In this document: positions 27,907-36,828 of the stretch, one piece after another
Layout: every line of letters starts with the position of its first letter
Numbering within the stretch: the first letter of the stretch is position 1
The notes under the pieces: model-generated
Told to the model about the DNA's origin: nothing
The model's database searches: none
Seen by the model: the letters and a program-made list of their open reading frames with translations, nothing else
Origin: Streptomyces sp. LaPpAH-108
Lineage (GTDB): Bacteria > Actinomycetota > Actinomycetes > Streptomycetales > Streptomycetaceae
NCBI RefSeq assembly: GCF_000373625.1
Contig: NZ_KB891994.1
Span: forward strand, 558,001-622,000
DNA length: 64,000 nt
Direction: 5' to 3'
Position numbers and translations under genes: made by a program

Positions 27907-28668
27907 ATGAGCACCAGCACCGACCTGAGCGGCAGCACCGCCCTGGTGACCGGAGCCACCTCGGGCATCGGCCGGGCCGTGGCGCAGCGGCTGGCCGAGC
28001 GGGGCGCGCGGGTCGTCCTGCACGGCCGGGACGAGGCCCGGGGCGAGGCCGTGGTGAAGGAGATCGCGCGGCAGGGCGGCGCGGCGCGCTTCGTCGCCGC
28101 CGACCTGTCCGACGCCGAGGACACGCTCCGGCTGGCCTCCGAGGCGGGAGCGGTGGACATCCTGGTGAACAACGCGGGGGTGTACGAGCTGATGCCGACC
28201 GTGCGGACCGACGCCGCCGCCTTCGACCGCCACATCGCGGTCAACACCCGGGCCCCGTTCCTCCTGGTGGGCGCCCTCGCCCCGGCCATGGCCCGGCGCG
28301 GCCACGGCGCGATCATCACGATCGGCTCCAGCGCGGCCCGGAACACCGCGCCGATCGGCGCCGCCTACGCCGCGTCGAAGGCGGGTGTGGAGACCCTGAC
28401 CCGCTACTGGGCCACCGAGTTCGGCGGCAGCGGCGTACGCGTCAACGCCGTCTCCCCCGGCCCGGTGCGCACCGAGGGCATCTCCGCCGTGTTCGGCGAC
28501 GGGCCCGACGCGCTGGCGCCGCTGGACCGGGTCAACGCGCGCGGCCGGGTGGGCGAGCCCGAGGAGATCGCGGACGTCGTCGCCTTCCTCGCCGGTCCGG
28601 AGAGCGCCTACGTCAACGGCGCGATCCTCTACGCCGACGGGGGCGAGGTCAGCACGCTGCCCGGCTGA
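27907..28668 (+). CDS. Short-chain dehydrogenase/reductase under MarR control
   Basis: A 253-aa classical SDR: TGATSGIG near residue 16, NNAG near 88, catalytic Ser in IGSSAARN and YAASK near 157, and the C-terminal PEEIADVVAFLAGPESAYVN. An FabG-like reductase is the nearest functional group. It is divergent from the MarR regulator, with the operator and the 15-bp repeat array in between, and is the likely target. A GGAAAG-type ribosome-binding site precedes the ATG. Confidence 0.9.
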   Translation: MSTSTDLSGSTALVTGATSGIGRAVAQRLAERGARVVLHGRDEARGEAVVKEIARQGGAARFVAADLSDAEDTLRLASEAGAVDILVNNAGVYELMPTVRTDAAAFDRHIAVNTRAPFLLVGALAPAMARRGHGAIITIGSSAARNTAPIGAAYAASKAGVETLTRYWATEFGGSGVRVNAVSPGPVRTEGISAVFGDGPDALAPLDRVNARGRVGEPEEIADVVAFLAGPESAYVNGAILYADGGEVSTLPG

Positions 28669-28694
28669 GGGAACAGAGCTGCTGAGAGAACAGA

Positions 28695-28731
28695 GGGGAG
28701 CGGTCCCGGATGCCGCTCGGGCCCGCTCCCC
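28695..28731. terminator. Hairpin between convergent SDR and secreted-protein genes
   Basis: A 9-bp perfect stem (GGGGAGCGG with its complement) around an 18-19-nt loop that can pair further. It lies between the stops of two convergent genes and may work for both. Confidence 0.6.
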
Positions 28732-28736
28732 CGTCG

Positions 28737-30086
28737 TCAGGCGGACGGGTTGACGATCACCTTCGCCGAGTTGTTCCCGGTGTCCGGGTCGAAGTCCAGG
28801 GACGAATAGCGGTCGGCGTGCGCCACGACGTGTCCCGTCGCGTCCGGGACGACCCGGTCGATCCGCAGCTGGAACGGGAAGTCGACCTTCAGGTCCGGCA
28901 CGACCATCGCGTGGAGGGAGCAGGCGTAGTGGCCGACGGCCGGGTCGTCGCCGGACTTCCAGGCGTTGTGGCAGCTGTCGGGCACCGACGTGGCGGTGGT
29001 GCCCTCCGGGAGGTAGAAGTCGATCGCGACCACCGGCTCGCCGGAGATGACGTTGCCGACCCAGGCCGGGCCGTGGTTGACGAAGCGGAAGGCCGCGGTG
29101 ACGGTGTCGCCCTCGGCGCCGCTGACCTCGGTGCCGTCCATCGCGAAGTCGGCGGTGTTGGCGGCCTCGATGTGCCAGGAGCGGCCGTTGTCCGTGCCGT
29201 CGAGATCGGTGACGCCGCCGCCGGGCTCGACCTCGTAGTCGAACCGCTCGTGCAGCGCGTACCCCTTGACGCCGAGCCGCAGCGGCTCCGGCAGCTCCAC
29301 ACTCGCGCCGGGCGCCACGTCTGTGTCGAAGTCGCAGGTCACGTAGGTCATGGAGGAGTACGTGCCGCCCTCGTCCGGGCCGGTGTACGCGCACTGCGGA
29401 TAGCGGGTGACGACATCGAGGCCGTACGTCGCCCACAGTCGCACGCTGAAGCCGTGCGCGGTCTCGTTGCCGGTGTTGGTGACGGTGAACGGCACGGTGA
29501 GGGTGCTGCCCGGCGCGGCGCCGTCGAGGGGCTTCGGCTCCGTGACGGTGAGGTCCGGTCCGGAGCCGACGGTGACGGAGGTCTCCCAGGAGTGCTCCGG
29601 GGCGACGAGCCTGCCGTCGGGGCCGCCGGTGGCCTCGGCGGAGTACGCGATGGTGCCCTGGTCCCCCACGGCGGCACCGGCGGCGGCCCGCACCTTCAGC
29701 CGCAGCTGTGTGCCGGAGTGCAGCGGCACGTCCCCGGTGTCGCACACCGCGACGGTCCCGGCCGCGTCCGGCGCGCAGCTGTCGGGCCACGCCACCTCGG
29801 CGACCCCGGCGAGCCGGGAGGCGTCCACGGTCAACTTGCCGTCGGTCACGGTGAAGTTGGCGTTGTCGTGATACAGGCCGAGCGTCAGCGAGCGGTACTG
29901 CGCGCTCCCGCCCTCCGGCGCGACGGTCACCGCGTGGTCGTACGGCGCCTGGATCCACAGCTGATCGGTCTGCGGCTCGTCCTCGGCGACGGCGACCCCG
30001 CTCCCGAGCCCGGCGACGACCAGCGCCCCCACGGCTCCCGCACACACCCCGCGGCGCAGCACACGCCCGACGGAGACAGAACTCAT
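28737..30086 (-). CDS. Secreted protein with CARDB/DUF11-like repeats
   Basis: A 449-aa exported protein: signal peptide with a hydrophobic core (AVGALVVAGLGSGVAVA, cleavage near residue 34). The mature part is beta-rich and holds several immunoglobulin-like units marked by TVPFTVTNTGNETAHGF and TVTAAFRFVNHGPAW, typical of CARDB/DUF11-type extracellular modules. No sortase signal or C-terminal membrane segment is seen, so it is probably released or only loosely wall associated. Function unknown. Confidence 0.8.
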   Translation of the reverse strand: MSSVSVGRVLRRGVCAGAVGALVVAGLGSGVAVAEDEPQTDQLWIQAPYDHAVTVAPEGGSAQYRSLTLGLYHDNANFTVTDGKLTVDASRLAGVAEVAWPDSCAPDAAGTVAVCDTGDVPLHSGTQLRLKVRAAAGAAVGDQGTIAYSAEATGGPDGRLVAPEHSWETSVTVGSGPDLTVTEPKPLDGAAPGSTLTVPFTVTNTGNETAHGFSVRLWATYGLDVVTRYPQCAYTGPDEGGTYSSMTYVTCDFDTDVAPGASVELPEPLRLGVKGYALHERFDYEVEPGGGVTDLDGTDNGRSWHIEAANTADFAMDGTEVSGAEGDTVTAAFRFVNHGPAWVGNVISGEPVVAIDFYLPEGTTATSVPDSCHNAWKSGDDPAVGHYACSLHAMVVPDLKVDFPFQLRIDRVVPDATGHVVAHADRYSSLDFDPDTGNNSAKVIVNPSA

Positions 30087-30240
30087 GACTTCCCCCCACT
30101 GGGACAGAAGAAGAACCCGGCACCATGATCGACACCGGGCGGGGGTTGGACGGGCGGTGGGGGTGGACGGTTGTAGTCAACCTGAGTTTCTTTAGGTGAA
30201 GTTGGGGTCGTCGTGGGGCTGGGGGACGCGGCGCGGGCTC

Positions 30241-30696
30241 TCAGATACGGCCGCCGGTGAGCCGGGTCAGGGGGTCCGTCCGGGGCCTGGCCGTCGAGCG
30301 GCCTATCGCGAAGGCCGCTCCGGCGACGATCGCCTTGCGGTGCTTGACGACCGTCCACGCCGACCCGGCGACCTTGGCGGCGTTGGCCATCACGGCTTGC
30401 TGCCCGCTCTGGAGGCCGACGGGCCGCCGCCCGGCTCACCCGCTGGGCGGCCTGACCGGCCGACTGGACACCGGAGGCCGTCGAGTCCGTCGCCTCGCGC
30501 GCGGTCTCCTTGGCGGTGATCGACCGGATGACCGCGCGGAGATTGATATGGCCGAGATCCACGTCGGCGACGCACAGCACCAGATCTCCGGTGAGGACGG
30601 CACCGCCGTTCAGCAGGCGGTCGAGCAGGGCGATGAGGGCGACGGGCGGACCCGCGAGGGCTCGGGGTCGTGGACGCTGACTGTGCACACGCTCAT
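30241..30696 (-). pseudogene. Decayed gas vesicle gene, gvpS-like
   Basis: The GvpA-fold core VALIALLDRLLNGGAVLTGD, then LVLCVADVDLGHINLRAVIR is intact in one frame. The likely start ATG (30696) overlaps the end of the gvpL remnant by ATGA but lies in another frame, so a frameshift occurs around residue 11. A further shift near 30430 separates the core from a tail ending TRLTGGRI. In the S. coelicolor gvp cluster gvpS follows gvpL, as here; gvpJ is the alternative. The gene is broken at least twice. Confidence 0.75.
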
Positions 30697-31321
30697 ACGG
30701 GCCCCGTCGGCGCGGGACCGCCGCTCGGCGTGCTCGCCCTCGCCCGTCTGGTCGTCGGCGTCGCGAACGAGTACGGCGCCCACGGCCCGGTCACCTAGAC
30801 CCCGGCCCCCGGCCGCGCGAGCGCCAGCCGCTCCCGGAACTCCGCCACCGCGCCCAGCGGCACGAGGTACGCCTCGTTCTCGCCCCGCCCCGCGCACCAC
30901 TCGCCCTGCTGGGCCGCCGCCAGCTCCTGCGCCTCCCGCGCCTCGACCTTCGCCAGGCCGGTCGCGGCACGGTACGCGTCCCGCACGGTGTCCCTCTGGG
31001 CCCGTCGGCGCCGCAGATAGGCGCGGCCCGTGTGGTGGCGGCGCCGGGCCCTGGCCCCTCGAACGTGGCTGCCGCTGCCGTACGGCCGCCTGCGGTACGG
31101 CGTACACCTTCACCCCGAGTCCCACATGGCCGTAGAACAGATCCAGCAGCTCACCGAACGGCACCCGCCGCTCCTCCAGCATCCCCGGCGACCCGCGCCT
31201 CGTCCCGGTACACCGTGGCAAGGCGTCCCAGCCGGTCCAAGTCCTCCAACTGGGCCACGAGAACGGCCTCTTCGAACCCGTCGGCAGGTCCGTCCTTGCC
31301 GTCCTCGTCGCTGCTGCTCAT
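30693..31321 (-). pseudogene. Decayed gas vesicle gene, gvpL/gvpF-like
   Basis: Three pieces on the minus strand rebuild a GvpL/F protein. LGRLATVYRDEARV lies in the first frame (from ATG 31321). ERRVPFGELLDLFYGHVGLG and VKVYAV lie in the second. The third reads EAYLVPLGAVAEFRERLALA, a stop at 30795-30797, then VTGPWAPYSFATPTT in the same frame, the conserved GvpL/F C-terminus. So frameshifts and a nonsense codon have inactivated it. The N-terminal third is missing. It overlaps the gvpS-like remnant by ATGA. Confidence 0.8.
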
Positions 31322-31468
31322 GAACCGTGCGACTCTCACGTATGCCTCGCGTCCGTACGGGCGTAGGGAGACGGGAGTTCCGTACCCGTCCGATGAGTTC
31401 TGTCGTTCGACACAGTCCAAGCCCGGTCGGCGAGGTGCCGACTTCGGCTTCCGTTTCGGAGGGAACGC

Positions 31469-32113
31469 ATGACGCAGCTACTGCGGGTCCAGAACTTCAC
31501 CGTCTCCAGCGACGGGATCGGCGCCGGGGAGGAGCAGAGCCTGGAACGGCCGTTCGGCCATGTCGATCCCGGGCGGCTGTTCTCCTGGGCGGGCGCGACG
31601 GCCAGTTGGCCCATGCGGACCGATGCCGGGGGCAGCCGGGGCCTGGACGACTACCTCACCCGGGACTTCTCCCGGAACATCGGCGCCGAGATCATGGGCC
31701 GCAACAAGTTCGGCCCGGTACGCGGGCCTTGGCAGGGCGAGGAGTGGCGCGGCTGGTGGGGCGACGAACCCCCGTTCCACACCCCCGTGTTCGTCCTGAC
31801 CCACCACGAGCGTCCCCCGCTGACGCTCTCGGACACCACGTTCCACTTCGTGTCGGGCGACCCGGCGACGGTCCTCGCGCAGGCGCGGGAGGCGGCGCAG
31901 GGCAAGGACGTCCGGCTAGGCGGGGGCGTCTCGACCATCCGGCAGTTCCTCGACGCCGACCTGGTCGACACGCTGCACGTGGCGGTCTCCCCCGTGAAGC
32001 TCGGCCACGGGCTGCGCCTGTGGGACTCGCCCGACGAACTCCTGGACCGCTTCCACTTGGACGTCGTACCGAGCCCGAGCGGCGTGACGCATCACCTGTT
32101 CTGGCGGAAGTAG
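31469..32113 (+). CDS. RibD C-terminal/dihydrofolate reductase-like protein
   Basis: A 214-aa member of the RibD_C/DHFR-like family of NADPH-dependent reductases. Family features are AEIMGRNKF near residue 75, FHTPVFVLTHHERPPL near 105, and VRLGGGVSTIRQFLDADLVD near 148 followed by HVAVSPVKLGHG. Such stand-alone proteins are common in actinomycetes and are not riboflavin enzymes with certainty. The substrate is unknown. A GGAGGGAACGC tract precedes the ATG. Confidence 0.88.
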   Translation: MTQLLRVQNFTVSSDGIGAGEEQSLERPFGHVDPGRLFSWAGATASWPMRTDAGGSRGLDDYLTRDFSRNIGAEIMGRNKFGPVRGPWQGEEWRGWWGDEPPFHTPVFVLTHHERPPLTLSDTTFHFVSGDPATVLAQAREAAQGKDVRLGGGVSTIRQFLDADLVDTLHVAVSPVKLGHGLRLWDSPDELLDRFHLDVVPSPSGVTHHLFWRK

Positions 32114-32290
32114 CGCGCCACCGGGCCGACGACGGTCCGGGCGCGCTGTGGCGGCCGACCAAGGCCAGGAGGAGGACGGGTGAGGGCGAGCGCGGCGGTC
32201 GGGCCACGCCCGCCGCGCTCGGCGCCTTCGCCGCCTGTGCCGCTACGGCCGACACCATGCTGGTGCTGATGCAGCCGAGGTGAGGGGCCG

Positions 32291-32470
32291 TCAGTGGTGC
32301 CGCAGCCACCACTCCACCCCGGCGACAAGGAGGGAACCGGCGCCCCCCGCGATACCGAGAACGGCACGGCGACCGGCTTCCCGCCACAGCTCCCGACGAG
32401 AACGGCCCGGCGGAGCGGTGAGGCGGATGCGGGTACGGGCCGGAGCGGGTTTGCGGCGGCGGTGTGCCAT
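32291..32470 (-). CDS. Small basic membrane protein (59 aa)
   Basis: A 59-aa protein with a strongly basic first half (MAHRRRKPAPARTRIRL) and one C-terminal hydrophobic segment (AVLGIAGGAGSLLVAGVEWW). The ATG has GGGGGAG seven bases upstream, which supports a real gene. No family is recognised. It is divergent from the NACHT gene that starts about 200 nt away. Confidence 0.6.
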   Translation of the reverse strand: MAHRRRKPAPARTRIRLTAPPGRSRRELWREAGRRAVLGIAGGAGSLLVAGVEWWLRHH

Positions 32471-32677
32471 GGCAGGTCTCCCCCAAGGTGGCGGTGTGGT
32501 CACGGTGGTGCGCCGGGGCCCGGCGTCGATCCGAGACTGGCCTGGTGGGAGTGACGTGGTCTCAAGTACGGGGCGCATGAGGCGAGTCAGGCACTAATCT
32601 GCTGGTCCGCGCCGCTGCGGGCCGCTCGCCCGGTTCACCTGTTTCGGGTGCGCGCGCGTCGAAGGGGGCGACGGTCT

Positions 32678-35600
32678 GTGGGAGTTCATCGCGAGACGCT
32701 GTACCGCAGGCTGCGCGCGCTGCGCGTGAAGGCCGAGGCCGCGTACAGCCTCCGGCACGAAGGACGCGGTCTGCAGCTGCCGTTGGAGAGGCAGGTCCGC
32801 AGGACCGGGCTGCCGGGCACATCCGCGTGGGAGGGGAAGGTCGCCAGCCGGTGGGCGCCGAGGACGCTCGCGGGGTTCGGCGTTCCGCAGCCGCGCAGTG
32901 CCGACCAGGTACTCGCGATGGTCGCCGTATGGGAGTCCTGGACCGGCGCCCGGACGCTCGAGGACGACGGCCGGGTGAGGTCGGCGTGGCTCGCTTCCGA
33001 CGCGGGCGGCCGGGACTGGCAACGGCTGCTGGAGGCCGCGCACCGGGAGAACGCCGGGGCGATCCGGCGCAAGGCGTCGGAGGCGTCGGCGTCGGCCTCC
33101 GGCGAGGAGGCGGAGGCCGACGCCGCCGTGGAGCGGTACTTCGCCCGCCTGGTGCAGACGTGCGGGCGGCTGAACCTCGATGTGCTCGGCGGGAGCGAGC
33201 GGGCCGGTGAGCAGCCCGCGATCCGGCTGCCGCAGGTGTTCGAGGCACCGCCCGCGTCCTGGGATCCGCCGAAGCCGGACCTGCCCGCACGTCTCTGGCA
33301 GGAACTGATGGAACGCGGCGAGATACCGGCCGAGGAGCTGCCGCCCGGTCTGCGCGCCGAGCAGGTCCAGGCGTGGCGCGGCTCGCGCGTGGAGCGTCCG
33401 CCGGTGCCGGTGCTGGAGGCGGTCGCCTCGCCGAAGGGGCGACGTCTGGTGCTGCTGGGCGATCCGGGGGCGGGCAAGTCGACGCTGTCCCGCTATCTGG
33501 CGCTGGCCCTCGCCGGTGGCCTGCCGGAAGTGCCGTCCGCCCTGCGCGAGTTGGTGACGTCCGGGACGGTGCCGGTCGTGGTGGAGCTGCGTCGGCTCGC
33601 CGACGGCAAGCAGTGGCAGGGGCGGACCGTGGAGGACTTCTGGGAGGAGTTCAACGCGACCGAACGCATGCGGCTGCCCCGGCATGTCCTGGAGTACCTG
33701 CTGGAGCGGACCCATCGGCCGGTGCTGGTGGTATTCGACGGCCTGGACGAGATCTTCGACCCGTGCAGGCGTGCCGAAGTCGCGCGCCAGGTGGCCGCGT
33801 TCGCCGAGGTGCACGCGCACGTACGCGTCGTCGTCACCTCGCGTGTCATCGGCTTCGGCCCGGAGGTGTTCGCCGACGCGGGCTTCAGCCGGGCCAAGAT
33901 CGACGACCTGCCCCGGCGGCAGATCGAGTCGTTCATCCGCCGCTGGTACGCCGCCGCGCACCCCGCCGAGCCCGGCGAGGCGTCACGGCTGAGCGAGCGA
34001 CTGATCAGCGCGGTGCGGGGGTTCGCCTCGGTGGCGGAGCTGGCGGGCAACCCGCTCCTGCTGACCATTCTGGCCTCCATCGGCCTCGGCGCGACCATCC
34101 CCCGCGACCGCCGCCAGGTCTACCGTCACGCCGTCGAAGTCCTCACCGGCCGCTGGGACCGCGACGCCAAACACCTCGCCCTGCCCCGCCAGCACCATCC
34201 CGAGGTCGCCGCCGCCCTCGACGAACTCGACATGGGGCTCCTGCAGGAACTCCTCGAACGCCTCGCCCGCCGCCTCCAGGAGAGCGCGAGCACCCCCGAC
34301 GGCAGCCCCCTCATCTCCCGCGACGACCTCACCGCCATGATCGCCGACTACGTCACCACCGACATGAACTACGAGCCCAACGTCGGCCGCATCGTCGCCC
34401 ACGCCATGGTCGAACGCCTCCAGGACCGCGCCTTCCTCCTCCACCCCTACGGCGCCGGCATGTACGGCTTCGTCCACCGCACCTTCCTCGAATACCTCGC
34501 CGCCCGCGAACTCGGCCAGCGGTACGCCGGGCGCGAATGGCCCCCGGAACAGCTCATCGACATGCTCGCCGAGCGCGCCGGGAATCCCGTCTGGCACGAG
34601 GTGATCCTGCTGTTCATCGGGCAGATCAGCCGACAGGCGGAGGCGGAGCACGCCGGGTTCATCGCGCGGCTTCTCCGCCTGCACCGCATCAGCGGCGCAG
34701 GCCAGGGACCGGACCAGCCTCCGACGTTTCTTGAGCTGGCCGTCCGAGCCCTCGCCGAGGCTCACCGCATTCCGCGCGCGCCTTCGCAGAACGAGGACCA
34801 CCCCGAACTCTCGCTCGCCATACAGAGCAACGCCGTCATCGATGCCCTGATCGCCCACCTGGGGAAAAAGCCCGCGTCCTCTCTGGACGGCGCCATTCCC
34901 GCGTTGATGTCCTTTCCCTGGTCCTGGACGGGTCGGGAGCGCTTCCTGCGCTGGCACCGCGCCGAGGTGGACAACGGCCCGAGCGACACACCGCATGCCC
35001 TCGCGGCGGCGCTGTGTCGTACCCCCCAGGAAATCATCCACCTAGCGCGGCTTCCCTGGCCGAACCAAGGAGCGTCAACTGCTCTCCGCACGCTGGGAGA
35101 GCGGTGGCCCGAGCTGGAGGAGGTCCACGCCGCCGTCCTCGACGCCGCCCGCGACACCGGCACCGAGGCCCGCGACACCGCACTGGAGATGCTGGCTCAG
35201 CACTGGCCGGACCGGGAAGAGACCTACGCCATCGTCCTCGGCGCCGCCCGCGACACCAGCGCCTTCACACGGCACAACGCGCTGGAGGCGCTGGCCCACC
35301 ACTGGCCGGACCGGGAAGAGGCGTACGCCACCGTCCTCGATGCCACTCGCGACACCAGCGCCTTCACTGCCGACATCGCGCTGGAAGTGCTGGCCGATCA
35401 CTGGCCGGACCGGGAGGAGACCTACACCACCGTCCTCGACGCCGCTCGCAGCACCGACTCGCTCATCAGCAACACCACCCTGCGCGTGCTGGCTCAGTAC
35501 TGGCCGGACCGGGAAGAGACCTACGCCGCCGTCCTCGGCATCGCCCGCGGCCCCCACACCCGCATCGACATCCGCGGCACCACCCTGTATGTCCTGGCAC

Positions 35601-36748
35601 AGCACTGGCCGGACCGGGAGGACGCCTACACCACCGTCCTCGACATCGCCCGCGACACCACCACCTCCATCCGTGGCGCCGCCCTGAGCGTGCTGGGCGA
35701 GTACTGGCCCGACCAGAAGGACAGCTACACCGCCGTCCTAGACGCCGCCCGCGACACCACCGCCCCCAACCGGGGCACCGCCCTGCACCTGCTGACACGC
35801 CACTGGCCGGACCGGGAGGACACGTACACCACCGTCCTCGGCGCCGCCCGCGACACCACCGCCCCCGACCGGGGCACCGCCCTGAGCATGCTGGGCGAGT
35901 ACTGGCCCGACCAGGAGGACGCGTACACCACCGTCCTCGATGCGGCCAGTGACCCCACCACGGACGCACACCACATCGCCCTCGGTGTTCTCGTCAAGCA
36001 GTGGCCGGACCGGGAAGGAACACACCGCACCATCCTCGGCGCTGCCCGGGACACCCGCACCGACACCTCCACCCGTGACACCGTCCTGCGCGGGCTGGCA
36101 CGTCACTGGCCGGACCGGGAGGACACCTACACGGCCGTCCTCGGCGCCGCCCACGACACCACCGCCCACACCCGCAACACCGCCCTACGCCTCCTGGCAC
36201 ATCACTGGCCGGACCGAGAAGACACCCACACCACCGTCCTCAAGGCCACCCACGACACCACCGCGCACACCCGTGTCACCGCCCTGAACGTCCTGACACG
36301 CCACTGGCCGGACCGGGAGGACACCTACACGGCCGTCCTCGGCGCCGCCCACGACACCACCGCCCACACCCGCGACACCGCCCTGCACCTCCTGACACGC
36401 CACTGGCCGGACCGAGAAGACACCTACACCACCGTCCTCGACGCCACCGACACGTACACCCGCGCCACCGCCCTGCGCGCGCTGGCCCAGCGCTGGCCGG
36501 ACCGGGAGGGCGCGCTCACGCGGGTGGCACACGCCGCGGCGACCCTCAGCGAGACAAACAACCTGCCTCTGAAGCTCCTGACCCTGGCCTGGCCCGATCA
36601 CCCGGAAACACGGCGGATCCTGCTCGAACTCGCGGAGAAGGGCGTAGCCGAGACCGACGTCCGGATCGCCCTGCGCTACACAGAAAACTTCACCCGGAAC
36701 CCAAGCCCCACGCCCACCCAGGAAGGCGGCAGACCACAACCCCGGTGA
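32678..36748 (+). CDS. NACHT-domain STAND NTPase with long C-terminal repeat array
   Basis: A 1356-aa NLR-like protein. The N-terminal 150 residues (SAWEGKVASRWAPRTLAGFG, SADQVLAMVAVWESWTG) resemble the adaptor region at the front of other Streptomyces STAND proteins. The NACHT domain has Walker A GDPGAGKST near residue 261, Walker B VLVVFDGLDEIFDP near 348 and VVVTSR near 384. From about residue 800 to 1320 come about sixteen 33-residue units with a WPDREE core. Bacterial NACHT proteins include antiphage sensors. GTG at 32678 is chosen because AAGGGGG lies nine bases before it; 32648 is an alternative. Confidence 0.88.
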   Translation: MGVHRETLYRRLRALRVKAEAAYSLRHEGRGLQLPLERQVRRTGLPGTSAWEGKVASRWAPRTLAGFGVPQPRSADQVLAMVAVWESWTGARTLEDDGRVRSAWLASDAGGRDWQRLLEAAHRENAGAIRRKASEASASASGEEAEADAAVERYFARLVQTCGRLNLDVLGGSERAGEQPAIRLPQVFEAPPASWDPPKPDLPARLWQELMERGEIPAEELPPGLRAEQVQAWRGSRVERPPVPVLEAVASPKGRRLVLLGDPGAGKSTLSRYLALALAGGLPEVPSALRELVTSGTVPVVVELRRLADGKQWQGRTVEDFWEEFNATERMRLPRHVLEYLLERTHRPVLVVFDGLDEIFDPCRRAEVARQVAAFAEVHAHVRVVVTSRVIGFGPEVFADAGFSRAKIDDLPRRQIESFIRRWYAAAHPAEPGEASRLSERLISAVRGFASVAELAGNPLLLTILASIGLGATIPRDRRQVYRHAVEVLTGRWDRDAKHLALPRQHHPEVAAALDELDMGLLQELLERLARRLQESASTPDGSPLISRDDLTAMIADYVTTDMNYEPNVGRIVAHAMVERLQDRAFLLHPYGAGMYGFVHRTFLEYLAARELGQRYAGREWPPEQLIDMLAERAGNPVWHEVILLFIGQISRQAEAEHAGFIARLLRLHRISGAGQGPDQPPTFLELAVRALAEAHRIPRAPSQNEDHPELSLAIQSNAVIDALIAHLGKKPASSLDGAIPALMSFPWSWTGRERFLRWHRAEVDNGPSDTPHALAAALCRTPQEIIHLARLPWPNQGASTALRTLGERWPELEEVHAAVLDAARDTGTEARDTALEMLAQHWPDREETYAIVLGAARDTSAFTRHNALEALAHHWPDREEAYATVLDATRDTSAFTADIALEVLADHWPDREETYTTVLDAARSTDSLISNTTLRVLAQYWPDREETYAAVLGIARGPHTRIDIRGTTLYVLAQHWPDREDAYTTVLDIARDTTTSIRGAALSVLGEYWPDQKDSYTAVLDAARDTTAPNRGTALHLLTRHWPDREDTYTTVLGAARDTTAPDRGTALSMLGEYWPDQEDAYTTVLDAASDPTTDAHHIALGVLVKQWPDREGTHRTILGAARDTRTDTSTRDTVLRGLARHWPDREDTYTAVLGAAHDTTAHTRNTALRLLAHHWPDREDTHTTVLKATHDTTAHTRVTALNVLTRHWPDREDTYTAVLGAAHDTTAHTRDTALHLLTRHWPDREDTYTTVLDATDTYTRATALRALAQRWPDREGALTRVAHAAATLSETNNLPLKLLTLAWPDHPETRRILLELAEKGVAETDVRIALRYTENFTRNPSPTPTQEGGRPQPR
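35083..36640 (+). repeat. In-frame 99-bp repeat array in the NACHT gene
   Basis: About sixteen units, each near 99 bp (33 codons), most containing a TGGCCGGACCGGGA core that encodes WPDRE. Some units are nearly identical at DNA level: 36104-36175 and 36302-36373 are the same over 72 bases, two units apart. This is a coding repeat, predicted to form HEAT-like helical hairpins, and is prone to expansion or contraction. Confidence 0.88.
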
Positions 36749-36790
36749 CGCCCGAACAGGCCCGCCGCACGCGATCCCCCGCAAGCCCCC

Positions 36791-36821
36791 TTGACTTCGC
36801 GTGCACTCCAATTCGTACCGT
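36791..36821 (+). promoter_or_regulatory. Candidate MerR-type promoter with leaderless start
   Basis: TTGACT at 36791-36796 and TACCGT at 36816-36821 are separated by 19 nt. This is the long spacer characteristic of promoters activated by MerR-family proteins, with a dyad around GTGCAC inside it. The SDR ATG lies 7 nt past the -10 box, so the transcript would start at the ATG and be leaderless. No MerR gene is present in the window. Confidence 0.5.
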
Positions 36822-36828
36822 TCCGGGC

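Noticed and set aside
35083..36640. CRISPR-like periodicity
   Set aside because: Period is 99 bp in frame with a coding NTPase, units are degenerate and no unique spacers alternate with exact repeats.
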